Source of the DNA: JBAYIE01 sp965279165 | GTDB lineage: Bacteria; Bacteroidota; Bacteroidia; UKL13-3 | Assembly: GCA_965279165.1 (NCBI GenBank) | Contig: OZ257140.1 | Location: forward strand, 2,604,001 to 2,668,000 | Direction of reading: 5' to 3' | Length of the DNA stretch: 64,000 nt | In this document: positions 60,414-64,000 of the stretch, one piece after another | How positions within the stretch are numbered: the first letter of the stretch is position 1 | Layout of the letters: every line of letters begins with the position of its first letter | Made by a program: the position numbers and the translations under genes | Notes under the pieces: model-generated | The model's input: only the letters and a program-made list of their open reading frames with translations | Told to the model about the DNA's origin: nothing | The model's database searches: none

Positions 60414-61085
60414 AGAGGATTCTCCGAAAACAGCAGTAAAATTTTGGGCAACCTGTGTCTGAAGATCGGTAAGGCTAGTATTCCTTAACGACGCAGCCAT
60501 TCGGTATATTTCACTAATTGGATATCTTTTGTAATTGTCTGTTTCGAAAAACAATCGGTTGGACGGAATTTCAAGGATTGATTTTTTTATATCTTTTAAA
60601 ATTATATAACCGCCAAAGGAGAAATAGCAGTTATACTCCATCAATTTTTGTGCTACCTGCATATTTCCTCTAAATCCATGAATGATAACGGGAATTGTAG
60701 CATGTTTCAGGATAGGTAATATTTCATTATAGCTCTTTACCACATGCAAAATCACAGGTTTGTTATAGGTAACTGCCAATGCAATCTGTAATTTAAAAAA
60801 GTCTAATTGCCGTTCCATATATACCCTGCAAATTTTATCTAAGCCTATTTCACCAATGGCTATCACTTGTTTAAGTTGAATTACCGAATGTAAATAATGC
60901 TCGCATTTCTGCAAACTCATTCGCTCTGTATGCCATGGATGCAGTCCAACCGAAACAAAATAAGGCAACTTGCTTATTTGGTCGTGGTTTAATGCCGTAA
61001 ATGCATTTCTGATAACAACTTCACCGTCGTTGCTCGGACGGGAATGGCTATGGATGTTTATATATCGGTAATTTGCAGAATACAA
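60393..61085 (-). CDS. TatD-family metal-dependent hydrolase
   Basis: 230 residues. N-I-H-S-H near the N terminus is the first metal-binding H-x-H, G-L-H-P-W-H and G-E-I-G-L-D are the next conserved sites, and V-I-H-G-F and F-F-E-T-D-N carry the later His and Asp ligands. Shorter than the usual 260, with a reduced active-site histidine set, so DNase activity is not certain. It converges with the universal stress gene by 21 bases. Confidence 0.82.
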   Translation of the reverse strand: MYSANYRYINIHSHSRPSNDGEVVIRNAFTALNHDQISKLPYFVSVGLHPWHTERMSLQKCEHYLHSVIQLKQVIAIGEIGLDKICRVYMERQLDFFKLQIALAVTYNKPVILHVVKSYNEILPILKHATIPVIIHGFRGNMQVAQKLMEYNCYFSFGGYIILKDIKKSILEIPSNRLFFETDNYKRYPISEIYRMAASLRNTSLTDLQTQVAQNFTAVFGESSLLIQHQ

Positions 61086-61153
61086 ATGCGGATTCCATTT
61101 AATGGTTAAAAGGTAATCAAATTTACTGTTTTAATAGCTTTATGAATTAAGTC

Positions 61154-61183
61154 TTTGTGGTATATCATTAAATATTATTTTTG
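61154..61183 (+). promoter_or_regulatory. Bacteroidota-type promoter for the Mce gene
   Basis: TTTG at 61154-61157, 18 bases, then TATTTTTG at 61176-61183 match the TTTG/TAnnTTTG promoter, ending 17 bases before the GTG start. It diverges from the TatD-like gene. Confidence 0.6.
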
Positions 61184-61200
61184 TTGAAATCATATTTTCC

Positions 61201-62226
61201 GTGAACATTAAAAAAGAGATAAAGGTTGGACTGTTTGTTGTATGTGGCGTTGTGGTATTTATAATTGGTTATAATTTCCTCAAAGGATTTAATCCATTAA
61301 AAGGGTACAACAAATATTTTGTGGTATACGACAATGTTTCAGGGATTGTAAAATCTACCCAGGTTACCATCAATGGCATGAAGGTAGGGCAAGTAGAGGA
61401 TATTGGAATGTTGAACGGAAATGACGTTTCTAAAATATTGGTTACTTTAATTGTATTTAATTCAATAAACTTACCTATAGGAACCGAAGCCATTATTACC
61501 AGCCAGGATTTATTAGGAACAAAGGCAATTGATATAAAGTTAACCAAACAATCGCTTGCGTTTTATAAAAATGGAGATACTTTAGTCGGTATCAACGAAG
61601 AATCACTTACATCCAGCATCAGTAAAATGGTTTCTCCCCTGAAGGAGAAAAGCGAGCAGGTATTAGTTACCCTGGATAAAATTTTGTTAAGTATGAACGA
61701 TGTGTTCGATTCATCAGGTACAAGAAGACTAGCATCCGGATTAAACGACCTTTCGTGGTCTATCCACCATGTTCGAAATATTACCGAACGTTTTGATAAG
61801 TTAAGTATGGATGAAAATGCCAGGCTTAAATCAATGTTGGGAAATGTGGAGTCTATTGTTCACAATCTTAAAAGCAATAACGAATCCATTGCTCGCGCAA
61901 TCAGGAATATTTCTATTATCTCGGATTCGTTGGCAGCAGCCGATCTTACCAAAACAGTGAACAATACCAATAAAGTTTTGAAAGAATTTGGCGCCACACT
62001 CGAAAAAGTAAATAAAGGGGAGGGCTCGCTTGGTAAGTTAGTTAATGATGATAGTTTGTATGTTCACCTCGATCAAACGAGTAAATCTTTGGATTCATTG
62101 TTAAAGGATATGCAGGAATATCCGGGAAGATACTTTACAATCTCTGCATTCGGTAGCAATAAAAGAGCCAATAAAGCGGATCAGAAAAGGGCAGACGACT
62201 TGAAGAAGAAATCGGTAAAGAAATAA
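61201..62226 (+). CDS. MlaD/Mce-family lipid transport protein
   Basis: 341 residues starting with GTG. An N-terminal membrane anchor (about 9-27: G-L-F-V-V-C-G-V-V-V-F-I-I-G) precedes the MCE domain (V-Y-D-N-V-S-G-I-V-K-S-T-Q-V, then G-M-K-V-G-Q-V). A long alpha-helical, low-complexity tail from about 145 may form the channel extension. It likely binds the inner membrane and moves lipids through the periplasm. MlaE/MlaF partners are not in the window. Confidence 0.88.
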   Translation: MNIKKEIKVGLFVVCGVVVFIIGYNFLKGFNPLKGYNKYFVVYDNVSGIVKSTQVTINGMKVGQVEDIGMLNGNDVSKILVTLIVFNSINLPIGTEAIITSQDLLGTKAIDIKLTKQSLAFYKNGDTLVGINEESLTSSISKMVSPLKEKSEQVLVTLDKILLSMNDVFDSSGTRRLASGLNDLSWSIHHVRNITERFDKLSMDENARLKSMLGNVESIVHNLKSNNESIARAIRNISIISDSLAAADLTKTVNNTNKVLKEFGATLEKVNKGEGSLGKLVNDDSLYVHLDQTSKSLDSLLKDMQEYPGRYFTISAFGSNKRANKADQKRADDLKKKSVKK

Positions 62227-62243
62227 GTTCTTTTTCGTTTCTA

Positions 62244-63173
62244 TTAACCGGCATCTTCGCCTATTTCAAAGCGTTTACCTTCTGTTGCAAGCTCCGTATT
62301 TTCAAATTCGGTTTGTGCTTCCCTCAACAATGGTGTAAGATCGTCGTATCGGCTCGAAAAATGTCCGATTAATAATTTTTTGACTTTTGCTTCTTTTGCC
62401 ACTTTTCCGGCCTCAAGCGCCGTGGTATGCATGGTTTCTTTTGCACGCGTTATTTTATCATGCATAAAAGTCGATTCATGGTATAAAACATCAACACCTT
62501 CTACCATAGCAATAACCCTCTCATCAAATTGTGTATCACTGCAGTATGCATATTTTATCGGGAGCAAATTGCTGAATGTTAAGGCTTCATTTGGTATCAC
62601 AATTTTTCCATCCGGAGATATAAAATCTTTCCCTTTTTTTACATCGTTGTAAAAGGTAAAAGGTATATGGAACTTTCTACAGGCTTCAATATTCAACTTC
62701 TTTAACTTGTCATTTTCTTCAAATAAAAAACCGGTGGTTGGAACGCGATGGTATAATGGAAAAGAAGATACTTTGATGAGTGAATCTTCAAAAATAACTT
62801 CCTTGTGTTGGTCCTGGGTGATATGCCGAACTAAATCATACCGCAAAATAGTATCGCTATGGCGCAGAAACAGGTCAATGATTTCGAATAACGATGCAGG
62901 TGCAAACAAATGCAATGGTTCAACTCGGTTTTGTAAATTAAGGGAGAACAATAAGCCCGGTAGTCCTAAGATGTGATCTGCATGTACATGGCTGATAAAA
63001 ATATATTGTAGACGTGTTTTCTTTAATTTATACCTGCGTAGCTGCATTTGAGCACCTTCACCACAATCAATCAGAATATGCCTGTCGAGCATGTTTAAAT
63101 GTTGAGCAGAAGGAAATCTATCGTAAATTGGAGTAGCAGAACTGCTTCCTAAAATGGTCAACTCTATACTCAT
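62244..63173 (-). CDS. rnz: Ribonuclease Z
   Basis: 309 residues, full length. The metal motif F-I-S-H-V-H-A-D-H (H-x-H-x-D-H) is intact; G-L-P-G-L-L follows, and later Y-C-S-D-T and L-L-I-G-H-F-S-S-R-Y give the Asp and His ligands, with exosite region in between. It cuts 3' trailers from tRNA precursors, fitting the lack of encoded CCA on tRNA-Leu nearby. It overlaps the STAS gene by four bases. Confidence 0.95.
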   Translation of the reverse strand: MSIELTILGSSSATPIYDRFPSAQHLNMLDRHILIDCGEGAQMQLRRYKLKKTRLQYIFISHVHADHILGLPGLLFSLNLQNRVEPLHLFAPASLFEIIDLFLRHSDTILRYDLVRHITQDQHKEVIFEDSLIKVSSFPLYHRVPTTGFLFEENDKLKKLNIEACRKFHIPFTFYNDVKKGKDFISPDGKIVIPNEALTFSNLLPIKYAYCSDTQFDERVIAMVEGVDVLYHESTFMHDKITRAKETMHTTALEAGKVAKEAKVKKLLIGHFSSRYDDLTPLLREAQTEFENTELATEGKRFEIGEDAG

Positions 63174-63547
63174 GCGTCTTTGTTGTCGTCCATTTCTAAG
63201 AATTGTTTTTCCAAATGGTCCATAAAAACAAAATCAATGGCCTCGATATCGGTAGGGATAAAAGTAATTTCTGCTTTGTTAAACAAGCGACTAAATTGTA
63301 ACGACGCATGTGTTAAAATCAACATGCCACCTTTTTCCTGTAAGTCTAATGCCAATTGAATCATTTCCCTTATCCCATCTGCATTACAATCTGCTACATC
63401 TTCAATGTTAACAATTACATACTTACTGCTACTGGCGGATTCATGAAGTACTTTTTCCCTGAGTTGATTGCAGGTTTCTTTATTCATTACCGTTAAATCG
63501 GTTTTGATTAAAGAGTATTGGTCGTCTTTCTTTATGGTATAATTCAT
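63170..63547 (-). CDS. STAS-domain protein (anti-sigma factor antagonist-like)
   Basis: 125 residues: an SpoIIAA-like STAS fold with V-I-V-N-I-E-D-V-A-D-C-N-A-D-G at the usual phosphorylation loop, where the serine/threonine is replaced by N-A-D-G, so phospho-control may be lost. It is first in a two-gene unit with rnz. No sigma or anti-sigma gene is beside it. Confidence 0.7.
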   Translation of the reverse strand: MNYTIKKDDQYSLIKTDLTVMNKETCNQLREKVLHESASSSKYVIVNIEDVADCNADGIREMIQLALDLQEKGGMLILTHASLQFSRLFNKAEITFIPTDIEAIDFVFMDHLEKQFLEMDDNKDA

Positions 63548-63651
63548 GTTATTTATTTAATCAATTTCCTAATATCGAATCTGCCGGAAACAGGGGAAAG
63601 TTAATACCAATTTGAATTAATTGTATATTTAGCACGTAAAATTTCAAAATT

Positions 63652-64000
63652 ATGGATGAGAAAAGACTTGCATTCATTACTGGAGCCTCCTCCGGTATTG
63701 GTTTGGCAATTGCTAATCAACTGGCTAAAGAGGGTTACAACCTGATATTGAATGCCAGAAGATCGGAACGGTTGATTGAAATTGCAGACAAATTAAGCAA
63801 AGCCTATCGGATTAAAGTTTTAACCCTCGTGTTCGACGTTCGCAACAGAGAGGAAGTAAGTGCTGCGATTAAAACTTTACCGGAAGATTTTCAACAAATA
63901 CATGTTTTGGTAAATAATGCCGGACTAGCAAGTGGTTTGTCCTCCATCGACGAGGGAAATATAGATGACTGGGATGTGATGATCGACACCAATATCAAAG
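63652..64000 (+). CDS. Short-chain dehydrogenase/reductase, 3' end outside window
   Basis: The first 116 codons from the ATG at 63652. T-G-A-S-S-G-I-G is the NADP-binding loop, R-R-S-E-R fits an NADP preference, and N-N-A-G-L-A is the SDR structural motif. It resembles YdfG-type 3-hydroxy acid dehydrogenases. The catalytic Ser/Tyr/Lys lie beyond the edge. Confidence 0.9.
   Translation, partial: MDEKRLAFITGASSGIGLAIANQLAKEGYNLILNARRSERLIEIADKLSKAYRIKVLTLVFDVRNREEVSAAIKTLPEDFQQIHVLVNNAGLASGLSSIDEGNIDDWDVMIDTNIK

Noticed and set aside
1..64000. Insertion sequences, prophage, integrons, CRISPR arrays, rRNA
   Set aside because: No transposase, integrase, phage structural protein, spaced direct repeats or rRNA segments were seen.

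Overview
The window is AT-rich chromosomal DNA from a member of the Bacteroidota. The evidence is the UpxY-type NusG paralogue, the TAnnTTTG-type -7 promoter boxes, the 30S protein THX mini-gene, the weak Shine-Dalgarno signals and the protein families present. No species can be named from the sequence alone.

Region 1 (1-51439, all genes on the minus strand) is one very large surface-glycan locus. Read in the direction of transcription it opens with a Wza-type export lipoprotein, a Wzc-type tyrosine kinase/co-polymerase, a UpxY antiterminator and a winged-helix regulator. It then runs through about 40 closely spaced or overlapping genes and leaves the window inside an FkbH-like gene. Recognisable modules, in transcription order, are: (a) an O-carbamoylation cassette (carbamoyltransferase, a 49-aa DUF5989-type protein, SGNH hydrolase, SxtJ-family protein); (b) a split transketolase next to an epimerase-GT2 fusion; (c) a nonulosonic-acid set (NeuB, NeuC, CBS-nucleotidyltransferase, CMP-sugar synthetase, Gfo/Idh and SDR) interrupted by an MBOAT/SGNH O-acylation pair; (d) a PglK-like ABC flippase and a capsule-type transferase split by a frameshift; (e) an acetamidino set (HisF2, HisH, amidotransferase); (f) a CDP-hexose set (RfbF, SDR, RfbC-like, SDR); (g) WecB, methyltransferases, several GT4/GT2/GT-C enzymes and a Wzy-like polymerase/ligase; (h) a decoration module of PLP enzyme, HAD phosphatase, ATP-grasp ligase, amidotransferase and FkbH. 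Together they suggest a complex, heavily decorated acidic surface polysaccharide or glycan made by Wzy-like polymerisation and exported through Wza/Wzc. A priming transferase and a Wzx flippase are not seen.

Region 2 (51487-64000) is ordinary housekeeping DNA on both strands: two tandem POT peptide transporters, ahcY with a clear terminator, a bacilliredoxin, CorA, an aldose-1-epimerase-like protein, ribosomal protein THX, tRNA-Leu(GAG), a tandem universal stress protein, a TatD-like hydrolase, an MlaD/Mce protein, RNase Z, a STAS protein and the start of an SDR gene. No insertion sequence, prophage, CRISPR array or rRNA was seen.

The most interesting points are the carbamoyl/SxtJ cassette with its hidden mini-gene, the epimerase-GT2 fusion beside a split transketolase, a one-base frameshift in a capsule-type gene, a glycosyltransferase that seems to need a non-ATG start, and a second amidotransferase that has lost most of its zinc ligands.
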